Shown: positions 1 to 7,126 of the stretch, one piece after another
How positions within the stretch are numbered: position 1 is the first letter of the stretch
Layout: the number at the start of each line of letters is the position of its first letter
NCBI GenBank assembly: GCA_019310485.1
Contig: JAFDEF010000009.1
Location: forward strand, 1-64,000
DNA length: 64,000 nucleotides
Direction: 5' to 3'
DNA from: Deltaproteobacteria bacterium
GTDB lineage: Bacteria > Desulfobacterota > DSM-4660 > Desulfatiglandales > HGW-15
Translations under genes and position numbers: made by a program
The notes under the pieces: model-generated
What the model saw: only the letters and a program-made list of their open reading frames with translations
Told to the model about the DNA's origin: nothing
Databases searched by the model: none

Positions 1-72
1 AACGGCGGGCGATTTTACTTCCAGCCTTCCAGCCAGAAGAACGGCGTCTGCGTCATGCCAGGCGCACATTAA
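1..72 (+). CDS. possible 3' end of a gene cut by the window edge
   Basis: The first frame is open from base 1 and ends with TAA at 70-72, giving 23 residues that end in VCVMPGAH. The composition looks like coding sequence but is too short to identify. The stop codon lies inside the conserved left end (ATTAACTACC) of the palindromic repeat that starts at 68, so the repeat itself supplies the end of this reading frame. It could equally be chance open frame. Confidence 0.25.
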   Translation, partial: NGGRFYFQPSSQKNGVCVMPGAH

Positions 73-185
73 CTACCCCGCCGCAAGCGGACGGGGTATC
101 AATCGGAAATTTTCCTAACGCCCCAAGGGGCGGGAATCAAACCCCTGTCCGCCTCTGGCGGATTAATCCGCCTTTGGCGGATTAA
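68..185 (+). repeat. tripalindromic dispersed repeat, copy 1
   Basis: First of eleven copies in the window. It starts ATTAACTACCCC and has three successive palindromes: P1 (CCCCGCC/GGACGGGG around GCAAGC), P2 (CGCCCC-AA-GGGGCG) and P3 (TCCGCC-TCT-GGCGGA). P3 is present twice, joined by TTAA. It lies just past the 3' end of the leftward peptide gene and could work as a transcript-end structure there, which is inference. Confidence 0.9.
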
Positions 186-211
186 ACAAACAACAGCACA
201 AAAGTAAGCAC

Positions 212-391
212 CTAGCTGCTTGATCTTGTCTGGCAAGGGGTGACATTGTATCCTTGGAGCCTCAAGCAATCATTGTTCACATTCTGAGGACCAGGGTTTC
301 CTTGGTATTTGCAGACCTGGAGCACTGACTCCTCAGGTCCTCCTCTAGCAAGCACCAGCAGTTTAGGCTTTTTCCAGGTTTTCTTGCTCAT
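212..391 (-). CDS. candidate radical-SAM-modified peptide precursor, 59 aa
   Basis: A 59-residue peptide that I propose is the substrate of the flanking maturation enzymes. Its ATG overlaps the TGA of the upstream radical SAM gene (ATGA), so translation is probably coupled. Residues 1-26 look like a leader: a basic start (KKTWKKPK), a hydrophobic run LLVLA, then the acidic stretch RGGPEESVLQ. The remainder is rich in Gly, Asn, Gln and Pro, has Cys at 27, 42 and 53, and ends TRSSS. It is too short for standard gene calling. I have the impression that leaders of the form WxxPxLxVLxRxxPEExVLxxC recur in PqqD/radical SAM loci, but cannot verify this here. No similarity search was possible; the call rests on position, coupling and leader/core layout. 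Confidence 0.75.
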   Translation of the reverse strand: MSKKTWKKPKLLVLARGGPEESVLQVCKYQGNPGPQNVNNDCLRLQGYNVTPCQTRSSS

Positions 392-1686
392 AATGCAGAC
401 ACCCCCTCTTTAGTCTTCAGTTTTTTATCATTGCCCTGAAAAGAAGCATGCCCTTCAGGGGCTTCGTCTTCCCTGGAATCGGGCAAACCCTCCTTGCCCT
501 GAATAAGCACCATCCTCTGGTGGGCGACCTCGCAAAAGTATTCAACTGGCAGGTCGAACTTTCCAGATTCCAGATAGGCGTTTGCAGGGCACCACATACA
601 AAGGTTGACGATGGGACAGGAGCCACAATTTTCGAGGTAATCGGTTCTTTCAGAATGCATGTCCCGAATGGCAGGGGTAAACTTGTACCAGGCCTCAGCA
701 AGGCTTCCCCTCCTGAGATCATACGTACAGTCGGGATGAGAAAGGGAAGAGCAGAGCCGAAACCTCCCTTCACAGTCAACGAAGAAGCTACTCATACCAG
801 CACCGCAAAAGAAAAGCTTGTTGCTAGAGGTGTGGCAAAACTCAGTGTTGACTAACATGTTGCACTCTCGGTTGAGGGCTTTAAACCGGTCCGGATCAGA
901 GCGTTCAAGTGCCACTATCTGGTTGGCTGAGAGCCTTTCTGCTTTTATCTCCGCGTTTCTCAACTGGTTGCCGTCAACCCTGAGGTGGAGAAAGGGGTCA
1001 AAACGAAACGCCCCATTAGTCCTCTCCCGGCAAAATCTGGCAATTGCTGGCAGGTCTCGATAGTTGCTCTTAAGAACCATAGCTTTCAGCCGAACTCTGC
1101 TGCCGCATTCAAGGAGATGGTCCAGCCCCTGTCTAAAAGAAAAATAGGAACCCGGATGTCGCGTCACCTTCTCATAGGTATGCCTGGATGCCCCGTATAC
1201 AGATACCTCTACATCTCTGGGAGGGTATTTTGCAAAAAGCTTAATATGTTCACGGTTGATAAGTGTTGCATTTGTAAAAAGCGTCACAAGGAGACCCTTT
1301 TGCTTGAGGTAAAGATAGATATCAGGAAAATCTTCTCTCAGGAGCGGCTCTCCACCTGTTACAAGGCACCAGAGAGCGCCCATTGAGACTGCCTCGTCCA
1401 CGATGTCTTTAATGTCTTCAAAACAAAGCTCTTTCTGCTTTGCATCCCTGTCTCCTGCCGGACGATTGATGTAACAGTGCCGGCAGTTGTTATTGCAGCG
1501 CGATGTCAATTCAAGCGAAAAGGAAAGTGGCACCCTGCTTAAACCAATCTTTTCCCACAGAGAGTACTCAGCGATACTCATTAATGAAAAAAATGACTCA
1601 CTCGCATTGTCTTTCTTGCCACCCATCAAAAAATCACCGCAGTTGTTGATACTTAAAACCCAGCCTATTTTGTCAAAAGTCCTCAC
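388..1686 (-). CDS. PqqE-like radical SAM/SPASM peptide maturase (second of two)
   Basis: Radical SAM enzyme expected to modify a ribosomal peptide. The 4Fe-4S/SAM motif is CxxxCxxC at Cys64, 68 and 71 (TSRCNNNCRHC), followed by TGGEPLLREDF. The C-terminal SPASM region has the usual spread of cysteines (FFCGAG, CEGRFRLC, ENCGSCPIVNLC, CMWC, FC) for auxiliary Fe-S clusters. The chosen GTG start overlaps the PqqD-like stop (GTGA), implying coupling. Internal ATGs at residues 21 or 36 are alternatives, and the second would match the length of the paralogue at 2077. Its stop overlaps the peptide gene at 212. Two such enzymes beside a PqqD homologue match the ScmE/ScmF pair of SynChlorMet cassettes (from memory); I cannot say which is which. 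Confidence 0.88.
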   Translation of the reverse strand: MRTFDKIGWVLSINNCGDFLMGGKKDNASESFFSLMSIAEYSLWEKIGLSRVPLSFSLELTSRCNNNCRHCYINRPAGDRDAKQKELCFEDIKDIVDEAVSMGALWCLVTGGEPLLREDFPDIYLYLKQKGLLVTLFTNATLINREHIKLFAKYPPRDVEVSVYGASRHTYEKVTRHPGSYFSFRQGLDHLLECGSRVRLKAMVLKSNYRDLPAIARFCRERTNGAFRFDPFLHLRVDGNQLRNAEIKAERLSANQIVALERSDPDRFKALNRECNMLVNTEFCHTSSNKLFFCGAGMSSFFVDCEGRFRLCSSLSHPDCTYDLRRGSLAEAWYKFTPAIRDMHSERTDYLENCGSCPIVNLCMWCPANAYLESGKFDLPVEYFCEVAHQRMVLIQGKEGLPDSREDEAPEGHASFQGNDKKLKTKEGVSAL

Positions 1687-1994
1687 TCAGTTGATGTTTT
1701 GACCACTATTTTTCTTTTCAGCAGCTCATTTGTCAGGCCCAGGACATCGGATTCGATCTCCTTTTCATCTCCCTCAAACTCTTCACACAGTTCTGAAACA
1801 ATCTCACTCAGCTTCTTTTTACCGTCAAGCCTGTCCCATATTGCCCTTCCGGTCTCATTTAGGGTGAAAAGTTCGTCTTCCAAGTCCCCTATCCCTGAGA
1901 CGAGAGGAACTATGATAAGCTCCCCTTCGATGTCTCTTGCCACAATGTCCCTGGAAGGGACATATACACAATCAAGCCTCACCTCTTTATCCAT
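1683..1994 (-). CDS. PqqD-like peptide carrier (RiPP recognition element)
   Basis: A 103-residue PqqD-family protein, the small winged-helix-like domain that binds the leader peptide and presents it to a radical SAM enzyme. The family core is visible: an N-terminal strand region (VPSRDIVARDIEGELIIVP), then DELFTLNETGRAIWDRLDG, then a helical part with SEIVSELCEEFEG and a final VLGLTNELLKRKIV. ATG at 1994 is preferred over an in-frame GTG at 2009 because CAGGAG sits 7 bases upstream of it. It lies between the two radical SAM genes and overlaps the second by GTGA. It is probably equivalent to ScmD of SynChlorMet cassettes. Confidence 0.88.
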   Translation of the reverse strand: MDKEVRLDCVYVPSRDIVARDIEGELIIVPLVSGIGDLEDELFTLNETGRAIWDRLDGKKKLSEIVSELCEEFEGDEKEIESDVLGLTNELLKRKIVVKTSTE

Positions 1995-2076
1995 GTTTCG
2001 CTCCTGCACCTGTCAAGGATTTATCCATGATCCACCTGGCCAAGCAAAAGAGCTCGGACAACACCACTTGTTCAAG

Positions 2077-3300
2077 TTATGCTAAAGCACAGGTTCCTTG
2101 TCCTGTTCTTGTTTGTTCGCCGCCGGGAGCGGTGCCTGAAAGACTCTCAAGCCTTTGTTCCCAGTCTTTCACCTCCCAGCCGAGCTCTCCTTCCTCCAGC
2201 AAACCAAGATGTCTGGCCTGTGCATGTGCGATTTCACACAGGTATTCTACCGGAGAATCGAGCGTTCCATACTCTATCCACGAGCGGGCAGGACACTGCT
2301 CACACATCCCCATCAGGAAGCACCGTGCACAGCGCTTGAGGTAGCCGGGGTTGGAGGCCTTTGTCTCCCTAATTTTCGGGAAAAACACTTCCAGCGCCTC
2401 CTTGAGGGACCCTGCCCTGAGATCATAGACGGTCTCAGGATGTCTCAGCATCATGCAAAGCTGGAAGTTACCGTAGGCGTCAACGCAGCCTCCTCCAATC
2501 CCGGCTCCACACGAAAAAAGCTTCTCTCCTTGTGGCCCCATAAACTTGGTGCAAAACTCTCTCAGGGCGTTCTCATATCCGTTCTGCGCGCTCATCAGGG
2601 ATGCCACTGTTTCTGCAGGAGATAGTCTTTTTCGCTTGATTAGATCGTTCTTGACCTTTGAATCCCTACGGCAGCGAAGATAAGAGGCTCTTGAAAACAC
2701 AGGTGGTCCATCCATCCATGGGATTGTGGATGTCCAAGATGTGAGTTCTTCAGCATCTGTCATATTATCCTTAAGCAACACCCCTTTGATGATAAAAGGA
2801 ACCCCTTTTTCAAGAAGAAGGTTCATACCCCTCCGTGCCGCCTCAAAAGATCCGGGAGACCTTGTTATGCGCTCGTAAGAGTTTTTCCTGGCTCCGAACA
2901 TGGTGACTTCGATTAATTCAAGGGGTGGTATTTTGAAGAAAAGCTCCGCCAGAGCCCGTGTAATACATGTTGCGTTTGTAAAAATTACCACCTTGAGCCC
3001 CAGTTTTCTGGCAAATACGTAAAGCTCTTCGAAATCCTCCCTTAAGAGAGGCTCACCACCTGTAAACCTCACCCGCAAGCAGCCCAGAGAGGCAGCCTCG
3101 TTTAGAATATCTTTTAGTTCGCTGGTTGAAAGTTCCCTTTTTTGGGCATCGACATCCCCAGGCGGCAGGTTTATGTAGCAGTGCACGCAGTTATTGTTGC
3201 ATCTCTCTGTGAGCTCGAGATCAAGGGAAGCAAGAGGCAAAGAAAGGCCTTTCCATAGGTCTTTGTTCCATGCATTAACTTTTTCAAAATAAGCTGTCAT
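2077..3300 (-). CDS. PqqE-like radical SAM/SPASM peptide maturase (first of two)
   Basis: A 407-residue radical SAM enzyme with CxxxCxxC at about residues 34, 38 and 41 (TERCNNNCVHC), then FTGGEPLLREDF. It has SPASM cysteines near the C-terminus (FSCGAG, FQLCMM, KRCARCFLMGMC, EQC, YLC). ATG at 3300 is preferred over 3315 because GGAAGG lies 6 bases upstream. It resembles the enzyme at 388 throughout (CNNNCxHCYINxPxGDxDA is shared), so the two arose by duplication, but they differ enough to suggest different modifications. Its stop is 82 bases before the PqqD-like ATG. A proline/glycine-rich C-terminal tail follows the last cysteines. Confidence 0.88.
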   Translation of the reverse strand: MTAYFEKVNAWNKDLWKGLSLPLASLDLELTERCNNNCVHCYINLPPGDVDAQKRELSTSELKDILNEAASLGCLRVRFTGGEPLLREDFEELYVFARKLGLKVVIFTNATCITRALAELFFKIPPLELIEVTMFGARKNSYERITRSPGSFEAARRGMNLLLEKGVPFIIKGVLLKDNMTDAEELTSWTSTIPWMDGPPVFSRASYLRCRRDSKVKNDLIKRKRLSPAETVASLMSAQNGYENALREFCTKFMGPQGEKLFSCGAGIGGGCVDAYGNFQLCMMLRHPETVYDLRAGSLKEALEVFFPKIRETKASNPGYLKRCARCFLMGMCEQCPARSWIEYGTLDSPVEYLCEIAHAQARHLGLLEEGELGWEVKDWEQRLESLSGTAPGGEQTRTGQGTCALA

Positions 3301-3336
3301 GTTCAGACCTTCCATCCACTTAAGATGGTTATCAGC

Positions 3337-4359
3337 TCAGATACTTTTTAATAGGCTCACTGCTGCTCCGCTCCTGTCAAAGCAAAGCGTGTAGCAGGGC
3401 ACTTCCCTGACAATCTTTTCCACCAACAGCAGAGTTTTTTCCCACCACTCAGCTGTAACAAAAGGCTTTATGATGCAGGGAAGAAGCCTGCGGATGATCT
3501 CAGGCTTACTCCTGAGAGGCACGAGCTGATTTTTGTGCCCCTTTTCCAGGAAAATCAGGCCTGCCAGAGGAACTGAATCAGGAGAAACATCCGCCACATC
3601 ACCAGGGCTCCAGGTGCCGTATACCTTAAATCCTTCCTCCCGTTTTCGCACAATAATCCTATCATCGCACAGAATACGGGCACAATGCCTGAGCATAGTC
3701 ACCATAGTGGACTTTCCTGCATCCTTGCTCCCTACAAAAAGGAGTCCCCTCCCCTCAAGCGACACTCCTGCAGCATGCAGAAGACAACCTGCCCTGTGGG
3801 CAAAAACCTTTGAAAGGATGACCTGATCGGTTGGAAACAGGGTAATAGAGTCCAGATTCCCCTTGCTGAAAAATTCTTTGCTTTTGTTGTGTATTGTTCC
3901 CCTAGAGTAGTCTTCATTGAAAACCCCAACCTGGTATATCTCTCTTTGTGCAGGAAACCTCCTGACCGAATCGCTGGAGGTTTCAGCAAATCGGCTCGCT
4001 CTTTTCAAAAAGCCGTGACTCAAACTGAAGATCCTCTTCCATACCCCGGAGATTGAGCCGAACCTGGATCCTGAAAAAGCCACATAGGTCCAGGCTTCGC
4101 TGTTTTTAAAAATCAGCCAGGGATTTTTCCAGTACAGTGGCTCTCCAAGATCTTTAAATCCAGGCATAGAAAAAAAATGTTTTATTGAAATCACATCCTC
4201 TCCAGGCACATCTATTTCAAAAGGCTTGAGCTTTCGCGAAAATGTTGCATCTGTAATGGGGAGTTCGGATTCAACCTTGATAGTAATTCCGCCTATCCCA
4301 TAGTAGCGCTGATTTTGAGTTTTTGCTGTTTTACCGGGCATAGCCTTTTCCAGCATCAT
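3337..4359 (-). CDS. HPr-kinase-like P-loop protein of the peptide cassette
   Basis: A 340-residue protein whose C-terminal half resembles the HPr kinase/phosphorylase fold: AGCLLHAAGVSLEGRG precedes the P-loop GSKDAGKST near residue 207, followed by LCDDRIIV. The N-terminal half is not recognised. HPr-kinase-like proteins recur in lasso-peptide and PqqD/radical SAM loci, sometimes phosphorylating the peptide. Here the substrate is unknown, and the position fits the conserved protein ScmC of SynChlorMet cassettes (from memory). There is no HPr or PTS gene nearby. A good promoter lies just upstream and the first radical SAM gene follows at once, so this is probably the first gene of the operon. 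ATG at 4341 is an alternative start. Confidence 0.75.
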   Translation of the reverse strand: MMLEKAMPGKTAKTQNQRYYGIGGITIKVESELPITDATFSRKLKPFEIDVPGEDVISIKHFFSMPGFKDLGEPLYWKNPWLIFKNSEAWTYVAFSGSRFGSISGVWKRIFSLSHGFLKRASRFAETSSDSVRRFPAQREIYQVGVFNEDYSRGTIHNKSKEFFSKGNLDSITLFPTDQVILSKVFAHRAGCLLHAAGVSLEGRGLLFVGSKDAGKSTMVTMLRHCARILCDDRIIVRKREEGFKVYGTWSPGDVADVSPDSVPLAGLIFLEKGHKNQLVPLRSKPEIIRRLLPCIIKPFVTAEWWEKTLLLVEKIVREVPCYTLCFDRSGAAVSLLKSI

Positions 4360-4414
4360 GTATTGGCCTCTCTGTGGTGACTCTATCCTGCATTTGCTTC
4401 ATTTAGTTTATAAT

Positions 4415-4443
4415 ATTATACCCTATTCTAATTTATTTTTGAA
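4415..4443 (-). promoter_or_regulatory. putative sigma-70 promoter of the peptide-maturation operon
   Basis: Read on the minus strand there is TTCAAA, a 17-base spacer and a perfect TATAAT, about 55 bases upstream of the HPr-kinase-like ATG. The surroundings are strongly AT-rich compared with the flanking genes. Transcription would run through the two radical SAM genes, the PqqD-like gene and the 59-residue peptide. Confidence 0.6.
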
Positions 4444-4513
4444 CACTAAACCTTATTGGGGAGCACATAGGACCAGGCAATTGACACAAGCGCGGAACAT
4501 AAACCAGAAGCAA

Positions 4514-5635
4514 TCAATACTTTCTTGATATGATCCTTGAGAAAAGCTGGACAAATCTTTTCCAATAGAGCTGCCAGGATTTAAGGTCAGGGCTCGTGGT
4601 AAATATCTGCCTCAATATTTCCGAGCGTGGAAACAGTGTCTCTACAACGAATGAAAACCGCCCCCAATAATCTTCGCGTGGCGAAAAAAGAACAAGAGGC
4701 GCCCATAAAGGCAAAGAGTCCTTTTTTACCCGCCGTTCAAGTGCTAGCCTTTCAAAAAAGTGCAATCTATTTTTTTTCATGAAATCTCTGAGGGGGCCGG
4801 GAGGGTAAAAGTCAAGTGCTCGACACAGGAGGGAGAGAATAATGAAAAGAACTTTTCTCAAGCCCAGTTCATCTGCTCGAGTAAAAAGTAATTTCCACTC
4901 CGGTTCACCCCAGCCAGCCACGAGGTATCGGATATCCACCAACCATATGAGCCTGTTTACCCTGTGTTTAAGCGCATGAAGACCAAGATAGAAAACCTCG
5001 TCACATGCATTCAAGCGCAATGCCTCTTGATCTTCAAATCTAGTGACCGCTGCTCGCTGCAAAATGCGCTCCTCTTCCCGACCCAGTAAAAGGCGTCGGG
5101 CATGGATCCGATCTGCCCACATAATTTGGGTATGAAGATCAAGGCTGATCGACCCTTTTCTGAACGTATTCGGGTATACTGCGTCTCTTTCATACCCCTG
5201 ATCTTTCAATATGGATGTGACTTGCATGTATTGCTCAGGGAAAACCAGCAGGTCAATATCGGACATTGGCCTGAGGCCAACATCGCCGTACGGGTTTTCC
5301 AGCAGGCAGATTCCTTGAAGGAGCAGTGGCCGGATCCCCCTTGCCCTAAATCTTGAAAGGACATCTCTTAAGGCGTTGATGAGCTTTAGGTTAAACCTTA
5401 TTGTCCCGTAGTAATGTGACTCAAGCCTGTTCCTCTGCCCCTCACTAAGAGACTCTATTGCCCCTGAGCTTACAAGACCCTTGTAAAGAAGACTTCCCAA
5501 TCCTTCTCTGATGGCCGTCTCGAGCAGATGGTTTGGGTCCACTTTTCCTACCAGCTCTTTAATCCTGGAATAATGCCGGGGATCGAGCCTCGATTCTATT
5601 GCACAAAGCAAGATTTCTCGCTCATTAGGGTTCAT
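4514..5635 (-). CDS. nucleotidyltransferase-fold protein (NTP_transf_5 type)
   Basis: A 373-residue member of the uncharacterised nucleotidyltransferase family (Pfam NTP_transf_5). The metal-binding DxD is in LRPMSDIDLLVF, and the third acid is probably in SLDLHTQIMW. LLLQGICLLENPYGDVG precedes the active site, as in the family. The C-terminal half is helical and positively charged. These proteins recur beside PqqD-like, HPr-kinase-like and S26 peptidase genes in peptide loci, but their reaction is not known to me. The ATG has GAAGGA 8 bases upstream. The 208 bases between it and the peptidase gene hold no convincing gene. Confidence 0.75.
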   Translation of the reverse strand: MNPNEREILLCAIESRLDPRHYSRIKELVGKVDPNHLLETAIREGLGSLLYKGLVSSGAIESLSEGQRNRLESHYYGTIRFNLKLINALRDVLSRFRARGIRPLLLQGICLLENPYGDVGLRPMSDIDLLVFPEQYMQVTSILKDQGYERDAVYPNTFRKGSISLDLHTQIMWADRIHARRLLLGREEERILQRAAVTRFEDQEALRLNACDEVFYLGLHALKHRVNRLIWLVDIRYLVAGWGEPEWKLLFTRADELGLRKVLFIILSLLCRALDFYPPGPLRDFMKKNRLHFFERLALERRVKKDSLPLWAPLVLFSPREDYWGRFSFVVETLFPRSEILRQIFTTSPDLKSWQLYWKRFVQLFSRIISRKY

Positions 5636-5843
5636 GAGAAGTTTCCTTCACTATGCAGAAAATTCTCCCCGCTTCAAATAGTTATCAGCTGTCTCGCCCT
5701 ATTGCCCTGGACATATGAAACATTAACCGGGTGCCTTTTCCTCCTTCGGTATAGATTTTTTTGGCATACACCCGAGTAGTCGAGCAATGTCCGGGGTTGT
5801 TCAAGGGAGATTTATTCTAAGAAAGTATGTATGGGTGCAGTGT

Positions 5844-6347
5844 TCAGCTTCCAATCATCCGTTTGAGCCTGGAGGCGATAGTGTGACCTACAAGCCGGGA
5901 TTTGACCCTGAGCGTGTCCAAGGGAATATCCCTTCCTTGTCTTCTAACACAAACAACTTTCCCTAGAATTTGACGGAGAGCTACCGTTTCATCGCAATCT
6001 CCGGTCGTGTCACTTCGGACAATAAACTCCACTTTGTTTCCATCACCCTGATTTATCCTTGCGATGCGGTGCGCGATAAGGCTTCCCCCCGAATCGTAAA
6101 GGATGATATCCCCCGCCTTCAATAGAGACGGTGCAATCGGGTTTATTGTAATGATCTCGCCATCTCGAATAGTCGGATACATGCTTCGGCCTCTAGCCTT
6201 GAACCTCACACTCCTGCCTTCGCGAAGTAGCCCTACAATAACCTCTGTCGCAAGTTGCGGTGAGCCTGGCACTCTTTCAACCAGACCGGATTCTTCGAAA
6301 CCCTTCCCGGATTTTCCCTCAAACCTTGCAATTTCCTTTTTTTTCAT
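5844..6347 (-). CDS. S26 signal peptidase, SipW/ER-type
   Basis: Small serine protease of the signal peptidase fold, about 167 residues. Catalytic serine is in GRSMYPTIRDGEIITI. The second catalytic residue appears to be the His of LIAHRI, as in ER/archaeal/SipW-type enzymes, rather than the lysine of bacterial LepB. No clear transmembrane anchor is visible, which is unusual for LepB. The open frame continues upstream to 6545, but that part is translated repeat DNA, so I start at ATG 6347; its ribosome site (GAAGGG) is very close and the start is uncertain. By position it is a candidate for trimming the modified peptide or its leader. Confidence 0.7.
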   Translation of the reverse strand: MKKKEIARFEGKSGKGFEESGLVERVPGSPQLATEVIVGLLREGRSVRFKARGRSMYPTIRDGEIITINPIAPSLLKAGDIILYDSGGSLIAHRIARINQGDGNKVEFIVRSDTTGDCDETVALRQILGKVVCVRRQGRDIPLDTLRVKSRLVGHTIASRLKRMIGS

Positions 6348-6440
6348 CCCTTCAGGTCCTGCTCGTAAATCAAGTTCTTCGAGAGTGGAAGGTCCACTTT
6401 GTAGGTTCCTGCCCTTTAGCGGAGTTTCATGTGCATAAGA

Positions 6441-6584
6441 ATTAACTACCCCGCCGGAAGCGGCCGGGGTATCGATCGGAAATTTTCTTAAAGCCCCAAG
6501 GGGCGGGGAATCAAACCCTCGTCCGCCTCTGGCGGGCTCGTCCACCTATAATTGTGCCATATGGCATTATCTCTGGCGGATTAA
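6441..6584 (+). repeat. tripalindromic dispersed repeat, copy 2
   Basis: Copy with P1 changed to CCCCGCCGGAAGCGGCCGGG and normal P2. Its last P3 is split by an inserted 23-base palindrome centred on TGCCATATGGCA, giving TCCACCT-insert-CTCTGGCGGA. The same insert occurs in copy 5. Confidence 0.9.
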
Positions 6585-6626
6585 TGATATTATATAGCTG
6601 GTTGTTAGGTCAATGAATCTTCCGTG

Positions 6627-6677
6627 CCCCGATTCACCATCAAACACCATCTGCCGTTCGACAGGCTCACGGCCCTG
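6627..6677 (+). repeat. second dispersed repeat, copy A
   Basis: A 51-base sequence starting CCCCGATTCACCATC and ending CTCACGGCCCTG is found again, base for base, at 42772-42822. The right half (TTCGACAGGCTCACGGCCCTG-like) resembles short palindromic repeats common in anaerobe genomes. Similarity stops just after base 6677. Confidence 0.8.
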
Positions 6678-6928
6678 AGCATAGCCGAGGGGCTGCGTTA
6701 CGCTCATCCCTCGTCCCTGCGGCGTACGTCAATGTACGTCTCACTTCTCGGGATTTCGCAAGCCTTGCATCTCATGCTTGCTGGTGAACAGGGTTACCCC
6801 CAAAGCATTTAGTTTTGGTAGACAAACCAAAAGTTGACGGTGGATTTAGGCATGCATCCCGTCCGCTAAGAGTCCGCACTCAGCCTAACTTGAGTTCACC
6901 TTGCCTGAAAGAGTGGCTTAACTATTTC

Positions 6929-7046
6929 AATCCGCCGGAGGCGGATTAATCCGCCGGAGGCGGACAGGGGTTTGATTCCCCGCCCCTTGGGGCGGTTAAG
7001 ATGGTTTGCGATTGATACCCCGCTGCTTGCGGCGGGGAAGTTCATT
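6929..7046 (-). repeat. tripalindromic dispersed repeat, copy 3 (inverted)
   Basis: Reverse orientation: two P3 units (TCCGCCGGAGGCGGA form) come first, then P2, then P1 ending GGCGGGGAAGTTCATT. The P3 loop has changed while the stem still pairs. It faces copy 2, with 344 bases between them, just upstream of the ABC transporter promoter. Confidence 0.9.
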
Positions 7047-7057
7047 GAAAATATGAT

Positions 7058-7087
7058 TTAAGCACTTCGGGCATAGCGTGATATAAT
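7058..7087 (+). promoter_or_regulatory. putative extended -10 promoter of the ABC transporter
   Basis: TGATATAAT gives a perfect -10 with the extended TG element. An 18-base spacer separates it from a weak -35 (TTAAGC). The start codon lies 40 bases downstream behind a GAAGGGGG ribosome site. Confidence 0.55.
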
Positions 7088-7126
7088 ATTTTTTATTCAG
7101 GGCGCAAGACTTGCGAAGGGGGCTTC

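Larger units (their letters stand above)
6348..7126. other. gene-free divergent region between peptidase and ABC transporter genes
   Basis: This 779-base stretch holds two inward-facing copies of the tripalindromic repeat, one copy of a second dispersed repeat between them, and the promoter of the ABC transporter. A 62-codon open frame at 6624-6812 runs through the second repeat and looks like a by-product of it. No precursor-like peptide was found here on either strand. Confidence 0.7.

Noticed and set aside
4331-4402. 23-codon leftward frame just after the 4415-4443 promoter
   Set aside because: The ATG would be only a few bases from the predicted transcript start, with no room for a ribosome site, and the frame overlaps the next gene.
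5685-5804. 39-codon leftward TTG frame between the peptidase and nucleotidyltransferase genes, considered as a second precursor
   Set aside because: It has no ribosome site at its start, one cysteine only and no similarity to the peptide at 212. An AAGGAGG within it has no start codon at a usable distance.
6624-6812. 62-codon rightward frame upstream of the ABC transporter, considered as a precursor peptide
   Set aside because: It lies on the second dispersed repeat, has no ribosome site and no leader/core pattern.
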